DNA of 32,114 nucleotides, from IMG/VR virus record IMGVR_UViG_3300033182_000084, positions 1 to 32,114 of that record; one strand, given 5' to 3'. The notes below the pieces were generated by a model. That model did not search any database. It saw nothing but the letters and a program-made list of their open reading frames with translations, and was not told the origin of the DNA. A program made the position numbers and the translations under genes. The stretch's first letter is position 1; the number at the start of each line of letters is the position of its first letter. Below, piece by piece: positions 6,844 to 12,745 of this stretch. This DNA is from a virus.

Positions 6844-7126
6844 CGAAGCGCAGCGAGAAGATCGCTGAAGTCGTGGTGTACTTTTCGCGAGTGTTAGAGT
6901 CAACACCCATGTCATCAATCAAAGTTCTCCAATCAAGAACTTTGCGATTCGCCTCGACATATGTTGCGTTGTACACGTTGCCGCAAACTTTCTTGATTCC
7001 GTTTGCTTGGCACTGGTCTTTGATCTCTGCCTCGAGCGCTTTGATCTCGCGATTGTAATCAGCAACGATTTTCTTCATTGCGCCAACTTTGTCGACTAGT
7101 GTCTCGAGCGTGTTTTCTGCTTTCAT
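6836..7126 (-). CDS. Coiled-coil early protein of the Sak4 neighbourhood
   Basis: 96 residues. Residues 1-40 form a coiled coil (ETLVDKVGAMKKIVADYNRE and onward through EIKALEAEIKDQ), followed by a small beta domain with the pattern YVEANRKVLDWRTLIDDM. Small proteins with this coiled coil plus LDW layout are common in the early regions of Sak4-encoding phages; no activity is established. ATG at 7126 has AGGAG seven bases upstream. This is the first gene after the promoter at 7177-7204 and so heads the transcript running through the recombination genes. Confidence 0.75.
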   Translation of the reverse strand: MKAENTLETLVDKVGAMKKIVADYNREIKALEAEIKDQCQANGIKKVCGNVYNATYVEANRKVLDWRTLIDDMGVDSNTREKYTTTSAIFSLRFGV

Positions 7127-7176
7127 TTTTTTCTCCTAATTTTGTGGCTGTCGGCCCATCCGTTCGCCACATCTGT

Positions 7177-7204
7177 ATATTACCACATGACACAAAAGTG
7201 TCAA
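7177..7204 (-). promoter_or_regulatory. Strong sigma70-type leftward promoter
   Basis: On the minus strand a perfect TTGACA (-35, 7199-7204) is followed after 16 bases by TAATAT (-10, 7177-7182). It lies just beyond the stop of the 57-residue gene and about 50 bases before the coiled-coil gene, in the only sizeable gap of this cluster, so it should feed the whole recombination block. Sequence evidence only. Confidence 0.68.
7188..7203. promoter_or_regulatory. Palindromic operator overlapping the leftward -35
   Basis: Perfect inverted repeat TGACAC (7188-7193), AAAA, GTGTCA (7198-7203). It covers five of six bases of the TTGACA -35 element and the spacer, the position of a repressor site. The phage encodes two small HTH proteins that could bind it (455-772 and 7746-7934); which one, if either, cannot be told from the sequence. 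Confidence 0.55.
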
Positions 7205-7209
7205 CTATC

Positions 7210-7383
7210 TCATTGAAAATAAATTGCCAGCCACTTCAAAATAGCAGGTTTCGTTTTGGGCATACGCAATTCAGAGATCGTCCATCCAAGATGCTGGTGT
7301 TTGTCGGTATATGCCTGGGCCTCCCGTAATGTGCCAAAGTAGGCCGTCGGTAGCGTTTCGACTTTAACTTTGTATATTTTCAT
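7210..7383 (-). CDS. 57-residue hypothetical protein
   Basis: Starts at the ATG at 7383, two bases after the TGA of the metallopeptidase gene, with no separate ribosome-binding site; ends TGA at 7210. Strand-like start (MKIYKVKVETLPTAYFGTL), then a helical EAQAYTDKHQHLGW and a hydrophobic aromatic end. No motif recognised. The stop lies directly upstream of the -35 box of the 7177-7204 promoter, which fits a true gene end. Confidence 0.63.
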   Translation of the reverse strand: MKIYKVKVETLPTAYFGTLREAQAYTDKHQHLGWTISELRMPKTKPAILKWLAIYFQ

Positions 7384-7384
7384 G

Positions 7385-7663
7385 TCATTCGGTCAAATCA
7401 AGGAACATCCTTTCAATATTAGCGCATTCGATCTCTCGGTTGCGCCATTCTGCCCAAGTTTTAGCTGGCTTACGCCCCGCACGCTCCCACTGCGCCGCGT
7501 GGCACGCCTCGTGTAGGATAACGTTCGGTTTATTCATGTCCGGCGCAAGGTAAATCACCGGGATATCGCCAGCGAGAAAAAAGGTCGCGTTGCTGGGCGT
7601 GATAACCGTGGTATCTGGATAGTGCAAATTAAATAATGCTAGGAACGCAATAATCTCAGTCAT
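7385..7663 (-). CDS. Small HExxH metallopeptidase-like protein
   Basis: 92 residues. HEACH at 51-55 is the zinc-binding HExxH motif, preceded by the hydrophobic VIL and followed by AAQWERAG; E77, E79 and E84 in the helix NREIECANIE are candidates for the third ligand as in gluzincins. Before it lies a beta hairpin (GDIPVIYLAPDMN), the usual edge strand of such folds. It is very short, so essentially a minimal catalytic core. ATG at 7663 has GGGAGG five bases upstream. It is divergent from the small HTH ORF at 7746. This resembles the pairing of ImmA-type peptidases with repressors, but the peptidase is too diverged for me to call it ImmA. Confidence 0.63.
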   Translation of the reverse strand: MTEIIAFLALFNLHYPDTTVITPSNATFFLAGDIPVIYLAPDMNKPNVILHEACHAAQWERAGRKPAKTWAEWRNREIECANIERMFLDLTE

Positions 7664-7687
7664 GTCGCCTCCCGTTGTTGAAGGTTG

Positions 7688-7716
7688 AGTATAATTCTTT
7701 TTTGCACTAACATTAA
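7688..7716. promoter_or_regulatory. Possible divergent promoter region
   Basis: Between the leftward metallopeptidase and the rightward HTH ORF there is a perfect TATAAT on the plus strand (7690-7695) that overlaps TATACT on the minus strand (7688-7693). Neither has a good -35: TTAATG at 7711-7716 on the minus strand is 17 bases away but matches only half, and no -35 is visible on the plus side. A run of nine A (7714-7722) lies alongside. These are probably the early divergent promoters, possibly activator-dependent. Confidence 0.38.
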
Positions 7717-7745
7717 AAAAAAACGCTTTTTAACAGGAGAAAACA

Positions 7746-7934
7746 AAGGAAGTAAAAGAAATCAAAAACTTGCTGTCTGACCGCAATCCCCGAGAGGTGA
7801 GCCGACGCACTGGCATCAGCTACTCAACGTTACGAAACATTACATCTAGCAAAGATCCTGATCCGTCTATCAAGACCGTGAATAAGCTTCGGGAGTATTT
7901 TTCAACGACTTGCCCGAGGCTGACTCATGGCTAA
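7746..7934 (+). CDS. Small Cro-like HTH regulator lacking a canonical start codon
   Basis: An open frame of 62 codons ending TAA at 7932. NPREVSRRTGISYSTLRNIT is a clear Cro/CI-type helix-turn-helix, followed by the usual PSIKTVNKLREYF helix. A strong AGGAG (7735-7739) is followed at the ideal six-base spacing by AAG (7746-7748) where ATG would be expected. ATC at 7761 could start behind AAGGAAG, and TTG at 7770 would give a 54-residue protein but is badly spaced. The frame overlaps the primase ATG (7927) by eight bases, a normal operon junction. It probably regulates the divergent early promoters, perhaps through the palindrome at 7188. It is either a rare-start gene, a mutated gene or a sequence error. 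Confidence 0.6.
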   Translation, partial: KEVKEIKNLLSDRNPREVSRRTGISYSTLRNITSSKDPDPSIKTVNKLREYFSTTCPRLTHG

Positions 7935-9663
7935 CATCACCGAGATTTGGAAGGACAAAAAACCTGTAGATCCGCCGGATATACAGTTACGAAACGCGAT
8001 TGAGGAGGCCGGGTTAGATGCGCCAGCAGAAATTATTTTCGATGGAAGAATTCACCGATTTAATTCAGGTAGCAGTGGAAGATCAAATAGTACAGATAAG
8101 AGCGGTTGGTATATTGCTTTTGGTGATGGCATTTGCGCTGGGAAGTTCGGTGATTGGCGTTGGGGCGTTGAACACAAATGGATACAAAATATCGGTCGTC
8201 GACTCACGCAGAACGAAGAGATTGAGTTTGCGCGACGGATGGAGGCCGCAAAGAAGGCGCGAGAGGAATCAGAGTCGGTAATGCGTGATAACGTCTCCGA
8301 GATCGTTGATAAGATCTGGAACGAGGCGGCACACGCAACCGAGGATCATCCCTACCTAGTCAAGAAGCAAATTAAGCCTCATGGCGCCCGAGTCACTGGG
8401 GATGGGCGACTGATCGTCCCACTCTACAATGACGACGGCGAGATGACGACCGTGCAGTACATCGACGCTAACGGTGGCAAGCTGTATCACACTGGCGGAA
8501 AGACTGGCGGATCGTACTGGCGCATTGGCGCGGATGACGATAACACGAGAGTCTATCTTGCTGAGGGATACGCAACCGCCGCCACAATCGCTGAGACGAC
8601 GTCTAAGGCGTGTTACGTTGCTTACTCGGCGTCTAACATTCCGACGGTCGTAGGACAGCTTAGAGAGCGCTATGGGCCGTCTACGCGCATCATTATCGTT
8701 GCTGATAACGATAGATCGGGAGTTGGCAAGAATCACGCCGATCAGGCCAGTGCGAAGTATGGCGCGACTGTCATCGTGCCGCCGATCGAAGGCATGGACG
8801 CTAACGACTATCTACTCGCCGGGAACGATCTATCAGCACTGCTGGAGCCAGCGACTCAGGAATACGACTGGCTGGAGCATGGTAAAGACTTCAGGTCGAC
8901 TCCGACTCCTATTAGCTGGTATATAAAGAATTGGATTCAGTCTAAATCCTTGGCAATGGTGCATGGGCCTTCAGGATCGGGAAAGACGTTTTTAGTGCTG
9001 GACTGGTGTCTGCATCTGTCGGCGGTCGGTCTTGAGAATCGAGACTGGTGCGGTAACCGGACAAAGCATCTGCCAGTCGTGTATCTGGCTGGTGAGGGAC
9101 ATCACGGACTCAAGGGCCGAGTCGCGGCTTGGATGCAACACCACGACGTAGATGACATCGACTTTTGGATGAGCAAGACAGGAACGGATCTAAACGAGCC
9201 AGAGGGCCTACTGAAGGTCATAGAGAACGTCAGGGCGCTTCCAGTGACGCCAAAGGTAATCGTTGTAGACACACTGCACCGATTCCTTAACGGCGACGAG
9301 AACAGCGCTCAGGACGCCAAGACGATGCTGGACTCGTGCGCCGTACTAATGAATGAGTTTGACTGCACTGTCATGCTTGTGCATCACACTGGCGTGTCTG
9401 AAGAAGCGCAGCATCGAGCCAGAGGATCATCGGCGTGGCGAGGTGCATTGGATATCGAGATCAGCGTTAAGCCATCAAAGGGATCAAGTCCAATCGAAAT
9501 TGTGCAGCGCAAAATGAAAGATGCTGAGATGAAAGACAGTCTGTTTTTTGAGCTGCGTAAGGTAGACATTGCTGGCTGGCGTGATGAGGACGGCGAGCAA
9601 GTACACTCTGTCGTGCTCGAATCCGCATCAGCGCCAGCCAAGGTCAGCAAGAAGCTTTCGTGA
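7927..9663 (+). CDS. Toprim primase fused to RepA-type hexameric helicase
   Basis: 578 residues to the first stop. Residues 30-90 resemble the N-terminal region of phage/plasmid primases. The Toprim fold shows AEGYATA (E213) and VADNDRSG (D260, D262). The AAA_25/RepA-like helicase has Walker A GPSGSGKT (347-354), Walker B VIVVDT (444-449), the HH pair (486-487) and RGSSAWRGALD (499-509). It should prime and unwind phage DNA, and the iteron-rich putative origin lies just downstream. GAGG sits seven bases before the ATG. The TGA at 9661-9663 is followed in the same frame by 95 sense codons encoding what looks like the usual C-terminal domain (see 9664-9951), so the protein is either truncated, read through, or split. 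Confidence 0.92.
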   Translation: MANITEIWKDKKPVDPPDIQLRNAIEEAGLDAPAEIIFDGRIHRFNSGSSGRSNSTDKSGWYIAFGDGICAGKFGDWRWGVEHKWIQNIGRRLTQNEEIEFARRMEAAKKAREESESVMRDNVSEIVDKIWNEAAHATEDHPYLVKKQIKPHGARVTGDGRLIVPLYNDDGEMTTVQYIDANGGKLYHTGGKTGGSYWRIGADDDNTRVYLAEGYATAATIAETTSKACYVAYSASNIPTVVGQLRERYGPSTRIIIVADNDRSGVGKNHADQASAKYGATVIVPPIEGMDANDYLLAGNDLSALLEPATQEYDWLEHGKDFRSTPTPISWYIKNWIQSKSLAMVHGPSGSGKTFLVLDWCLHLSAVGLENRDWCGNRTKHLPVVYLAGEGHHGLKGRVAAWMQHHDVDDIDFWMSKTGTDLNEPEGLLKVIENVRALPVTPKVIVVDTLHRFLNGDENSAQDAKTMLDSCAVLMNEFDCTVMLVHHTGVSEEAQHRARGSSAWRGALDIEISVKPSKGSSPIEIVQRKMKDAEMKDSLFFELRKVDIAGWRDEDGEQVHSVVLESASAPAKVSKKLS

Positions 9664-9951
9664 GTTGAGGAAAGTCGTAAGCGATTTGAGAGGGCTTGGC
9701 ACTTCACCAACAGGAACTATGATGGAGGTAAGCCGTTCGTTGAAAAGTCTGGGATGCTCGACTTCTTGACTTCGAGCGCGATGGGAATGTCAGAAAGCGC
9801 GGCTCGAAAGGCGTGTCAAAATGATCCATCACGCATGATTGGGATACTGATTGATGCGAAATATATTGCACCTAAAGGGCGCGGATGGGTCGCTTTGGAC
9901 GAGTCTTTGATCATGGATTTGAAGTCTCAGTGTGACAATTTGGGACAATAG
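9664..9951 (+). pseudogene. In-frame C-terminal domain of the primase-helicase, cut off by TGA
   Basis: Exactly in frame with the primase-helicase after its TGA, 95 sense codons run to TAG at 9949. The translation starts EESRKRFERAWHFTNRNYDG and continues with PFVEKSGMLDFL, GMSESAARKAC, RMIGILIDAKYIAP and GWVALDES, the pattern of the winged-helix-like C-terminal domain I associate with phage RepA-type primase-helicases. The first ATG (9754) is 30 codons inside this pattern and no ribosome-binding site precedes the frame start. Independent translation would thus give a clipped 65-residue protein. Most likely a nonsense mutation or sequence error; readthrough cannot be excluded. Confidence 0.6.
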
Positions 9952-9970
9952 AATAAAATCAATGACTTAC

Positions 9971-10025
9971 GACGTTTTTGGGACAATGGGACATTTGGGA
10001 CAAAAAGTAATTGTCCCAAAACGTC
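9971..10025. repeat. Long inverted repeat inside iteron group 1
   Basis: GACGTTTTTGGGACAAT (9971-9987) is the reverse complement of ATTGTCCCAAAACGTC (10010-10025) except for one extra T. The 22-base interval holds two more GGGACA copies. It could form a hairpin or be a symmetric protein-binding array in the origin. Confidence 0.75.
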
Positions 10026-10063
10026 AAAATAAAAATGATTTAAATCAATTACTTATGAAAAAT
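10026..10063. other. AT-rich stretch, possible DNA unwinding element
   Basis: Between the two iteron groups only a handful of G or C occur in about 38 bases, and the perfect palindrome GATTTAAATC (10037-10046) sits inside. This composition and placement fit an unwinding element of an iteron origin. The call is by position and composition only. Confidence 0.4.
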
Positions 10064-10114
10064 AGGACAAAGTTTGGGACAAAGCCGGGGACAAATATTT
10101 TTTGGGACAGGACA

Positions 10115-10138
10115 GGACAACACACTATAGTGTTGTCC
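10115..10138. repeat. Dyad inside iteron group 2
   Basis: GGACAACAC (10115-10123) and GTGTTGTCC (10130-10138) form a perfect 9-bp stem around ACTATA. A second, offset palindrome (ACACTATAGTGT) overlaps it. Both arms carry an iteron core in opposite orientation. No T run follows, so it is not a terminator. Confidence 0.72.
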
Positions 10139-10190
10139 AATTGTCCCATTTGTCCTGACCTGAATGTTTTGTCTTGAAGTAGAATATCGC

Positions 10191-10199
10191 TGTGGATAA
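10191..10199 (-). promoter_or_regulatory. Perfect DnaA box
   Basis: TTATCCACA on the minus strand, identical to the strict consensus for host DnaA binding, 35 bases past the last iteron. A single copy could be chance, but its place beside the iterons makes a role in host-assisted initiation plausible. It overlaps the in-frame GTG at 10192 that could be mistaken for the terminase start. Confidence 0.6.
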
Positions 10200-10212
10200 C
10201 TTGGAGCGAGAA

Positions 10213-10623
10213 ATGGACGAAGTAAAGAAGCTTGGAAGGCCGACTGATTACACTGATGAGTTGGTGGATCGAATCTGCGAGGAAATCGCGGCTGGTCGAT
10301 CGTTGAATAAGATTTGCGCTGAAGAAGATTGGAGTCCTGATAAGTCTACGTTCTATCGTTGGATGTATCGTCATCCAACCATTCGCGACAAGTACGCGCG
10401 AGCGAAGAACGCGCAGCAAGAATTTGCGGCTGAGGACATCTTGGAGATCGCATACGACGCGACGCCCGAGACCTACAACGTGGCTCGATTAAAAGTCGAC
10501 GCGCACAAGTGGATTGCCTCAAAGCTTTTGCCTAAGCGCTACGGTGAGAAACAACAACTTGAACACACTGGCGAGTCCGGTGGGCCGCTGGTCATCAAAT
10601 GGAAGGGATCAAATGAGGATTAA
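10213..10623 (+). CDS. terS: Terminase small subunit
   Basis: 136 residues. LGRPTDYTDELVDRICEEIA, RSLNKICAEEDWSPDKSTFY with WMYRHP, and NVARLKVDAHKWIASKLLPK are typical of Sf6/P22-like small terminase subunits: an N-terminal HTH DNA-binding domain and a helical oligomerisation part, which recognise phage DNA for packaging. The ATG at 10213 is chosen because GGAG lies exactly six bases upstream. The in-frame GTG at 10192 has no good site and lies in the DnaA box. The gene directly precedes the large subunit, apart from a tiny overlapping membrane ORF. Confidence 0.88.
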   Translation: MDEVKKLGRPTDYTDELVDRICEEIAAGRSLNKICAEEDWSPDKSTFYRWMYRHPTIRDKYARAKNAQQEFAAEDILEIAYDATPETYNVARLKVDAHKWIASKLLPKRYGEKQQLEHTGESGGPLVIKWKGSNED

Positions 10624-10711
10624 GTTCGACTGGTTTATCTTCGCGTTAGTTGCTGGGCTGGTGTTTACGGTGTTCGGTATGCTTGCCGACTTTTTAGGAT
10701 TCTATGCCTGA
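10613..10711 (+). CDS. 32-residue single-span membrane peptide between TerS and TerL
   Basis: ATG at 10613 with AAGG six bases upstream, overlapping the end of TerS by eleven bases and the start of TerL by eight. The peptide is basic at the start (MRIKFDW), then almost entirely hydrophobic (FIFALVAGLVFTVFGMLADF). The good ribosome-binding site and tight overlaps on both sides argue that it is translated. The role could be holin-like or membrane-associated, or it could be only a coupling ORF; the sequence does not decide. Confidence 0.55.
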   Translation: MRIKFDWFIFALVAGLVFTVFGMLADFLGFYA

Positions 10712-11966
10712 GATTACGATTCCGTACACGCCCCGGGAGGTCATGCTCCCGTTTCACAATAGAACTGAAAGATTTGCTTGTTTGGTGGCTCATCGTCGTT
10801 GCGGCAAGACTGTCGCGGCGATCAATGACCTGATCCGCGATGCGCTGACGATACAGCGCGATAACGTGCGCGTTGCGTACATCTCGCCGACCTATCGGCA
10901 GTCCAAGGCGGTGGCGTGGGACTACTGCAAGGAATTCACGCGGTCGATCCCGGGGATCAAAGTTAATGAGTCGGAACTGCGGATCGACTTTCCGAACGGC
11001 GCTCGAATACGACTGTTTGGCGCTGAGACCGCCGACTCAATGCGAGGTCTGTACTTTGACTCGGTGGTGCTAGACGAGCCAGCCGACTTCCCGGCGAACG
11101 CATGGTCGACAGTCATTCGACCAGCGATCGCTGACCGTCAGGGTAAGGCGACGTTCATCGGGACGCCAAAAGGTAAGAACGAGTTTTGGGAGATATTCGA
11201 CGCCGCTCGTAATGATCGGTCATGGTTTACCGCGATGCATAAGGTCAGCGAGACCAAGTTGTTGCCGCAGGAAGAACTCGATGCGGCGATAAAGACAATG
11301 GGCGAGGATCGGTACGAGCAAGAATTTGAGTGCAGTTTTGAGGCCGCGATTGCTGGCGCTTACTACGGCACGGAAATGAAGGAAGCAACAAATACTGGAC
11401 GGATATGTAATGTTCCGTATGATCGGGCCGTAGGTGTCGTTACAAGTTGGGATTTAGGTATAGGCGATTCAACTTCGATATGGTTTGCACAGTATGTCGG
11501 GCAGGAAGTTAGGTTGATCGACTATTACGAAAGCAGTGGCGTTGGTCTCGATCATTACGCCAAAGTGTTGCAAGAAAAAGGTTACGTTTATGAGTCGCAC
11601 ATATTGCCGCACGACGTTCAGGTTAAAGAACTCAGTACGGGACATTCGCGCCTCGAAACATTGGACAACTTAGGGATAAGGCCAGTGGAGATAGCGCCAA
11701 AGCTTAATCTTGACGACGGCATACAGGCAGTGCGATCCATGTTGGATCGATGTTGGTTTGATGAGACCAAGTGCAATCGAGGGATCGAGGCATTGAGACA
11801 GTATCAGCGCGACTTTGACGAGAAGGGCAGAACGTGGCGAGGTAGACCGAGGCACGACTGGACATCGCACGGCGCTGATGCAATGAGATATTTGGCAGTT
11901 GGCTATCGACCACAGCAAACAAGTTGGGGCGAGCCGATTAGACGTAATCTGCGAGGGATAGCGTAG
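10704..11966 (+). CDS. terL: Terminase large subunit
   Basis: 420 residues. ATPase domain: Walker A variant HRRCGKT (30-36), Walker B VVLDEPAD (121-128, catalytic E125), coupling motif FIGTPKG (151-157). RNase H-like nuclease domain: D250 in SWDLG, D304 in LPHD and D392 in SHGADAMRYL. It pumps DNA into the procapsid and cuts concatemers, docking at the portal (gene at 30642). It is somewhat shorter than the usual 450-500 residues but all motifs are present. ATG at 10704 follows AGGA four bases away. Stop TAG overlaps the GTG start of the next gene. Confidence 0.95.
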   Translation: MPEITIPYTPREVMLPFHNRTERFACLVAHRRCGKTVAAINDLIRDALTIQRDNVRVAYISPTYRQSKAVAWDYCKEFTRSIPGIKVNESELRIDFPNGARIRLFGAETADSMRGLYFDSVVLDEPADFPANAWSTVIRPAIADRQGKATFIGTPKGKNEFWEIFDAARNDRSWFTAMHKVSETKLLPQEELDAAIKTMGEDRYEQEFECSFEAAIAGAYYGTEMKEATNTGRICNVPYDRAVGVVTSWDLGIGDSTSIWFAQYVGQEVRLIDYYESSGVGLDHYAKVLQEKGYVYESHILPHDVQVKELSTGHSRLETLDNLGIRPVEIAPKLNLDDGIQAVRSMLDRCWFDETKCNRGIEALRQYQRDFDEKGRTWRGRPRHDWTSHGADAMRYLAVGYRPQQTSWGEPIRRNLRGIA

Positions 11967-12736
11967 TGGCGAAGTTAAAAGGACTACTCAATATCATTGA
12001 TGCTTTGATCAAGAAGTACAATATGAGTCCTGATCAGGCCGAGCAGATAGTCAAGAATAATCAGTGGATGAATCTTGAAGGCGCATTGATTGATGAGCCG
12101 AAAGAGACTCGTAAAGCTTACAAACTGTTTGAGCAGAAGAACGATCAGATATATCCGCTGTATGTCGATAACAAGCAACCGATCCCGATGAATGAGTGGA
12201 TGTATGCCAAGCATATTCCGCCAAATGAAAAGGGAGAGATATCGTCAGGAATAGGAAGTCTGGCGTATCGCCCGGGATTCCATAGCGGAACTAATCCGTT
12301 TGCTCTACACATTGGCGGCAAGTCAGATAGATCTTTACCAGTTGATTATCGCAAGTACAATCAGGTCTGGGGCGAGATAGAAGTGCCAAAAGATTACGAC
12401 TGGTACAACGAGGCAATGTATCGAGCCAGAATGACTAACGATGGACGCATTGATCCACAGACAGCAGAGATTAAAGATCAGTTACCGCTTGGCGGTAGCT
12501 ACAACTACAACACGAATGCTAACGTTGCTGGAGACTGGCTTATATCTGACAGGATAAAGGTCAACAGATTGTTAGATAGAGAAGAGGTAGCGGACATAAA
12601 CAAACGTGCCGGAGTCTCAGACTTGCCAACGATAGATCAATTGATTAAGTCTGGCAAAGTCGATCTATCTCGATTGACTCAAGAAGCCAAGAAGCAGTTG
12701 AAACGTGCTGGTCTTTTAGACCTGATAGGCCCATAG
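11966..12736 (+). CDS. Phage protein with a domain shared with polyvalent proteins
   Basis: 256 residues from a GTG overlapping the TerL stop; GAGGG lies about nine bases upstream. The core, YAKHIPPNEKG, SLAYRPGFHSG, NQVWGEIEVPKD, QLPLGGSYNY and GDWLISDRIKVNR, is a pattern I have seen in phage proteins and in large polyvalent proteins of mobile elements, but I cannot assign an activity with certainty. Residues 1-35 are helical. It sits between TerL and the virion transglycosylase, so it may be a virion or ejected protein. Confidence 0.75.
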   Translation: MAKLKGLLNIIDALIKKYNMSPDQAEQIVKNNQWMNLEGALIDEPKETRKAYKLFEQKNDQIYPLYVDNKQPIPMNEWMYAKHIPPNEKGEISSGIGSLAYRPGFHSGTNPFALHIGGKSDRSLPVDYRKYNQVWGEIEVPKDYDWYNEAMYRARMTNDGRIDPQTAEIKDQLPLGGSYNYNTNANVAGDWLISDRIKVNRLLDREEVADINKRAGVSDLPTIDQLIKSGKVDLSRLTQEAKKQLKRAGLLDLIGP

Positions 12737-12745
12737 GGAGCAGGT

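Larger units (their letters stand above)
9942..10156 (+). repeat. GGGACA iteron cluster, putative replication origin
   Basis: Direct copies of GGGACA, mostly as TTTGGGACAA, begin at 9942, 9980, 9988, 9997, 10076, 10088 and 10104, with one-base variants (GGACA or AGGACA) at 10064, 10110 and 10115. Inverted copies (TGTCCC or TGTCC) lie near 10012, 10134, 10142 and 10151. About fourteen copies in 215 bases, in two groups either side of an AT-rich stretch, are the hallmark of an iteron origin. It follows the primase-helicase gene directly and precedes a DnaA box. No convincing protein-coding frame crosses it. Confidence 0.75.

Noticed and set aside
9661-9663. Genome-wide recoding of TGA as a sense codon
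   Set aside because: Many other genes end with TGA exactly where the next gene starts (for example at 2989, 5142, 7385, 17681 and 17944), so TGA is a normal stop here.
9942-10156. CRISPR-like array
   Set aside because: Repeats are six to ten bases, in both orientations, with irregular spacing and no cas genes; an iteron origin fits better.
9932-10177. Rightward ORF of 81 codons across the iteron region
   Set aside because: Its translation is just the repeat read in one frame (GTMGHLGQ, FGTKPGTN), it has no ribosome-binding site and the repeats explain the sequence.
10155-10185. Rightward promoter before terminase (CTGACC with TAGAAT)
   Set aside because: The spacer is 19 bases and both boxes are imperfect; not convincing, although some promoter for the late genes must exist.
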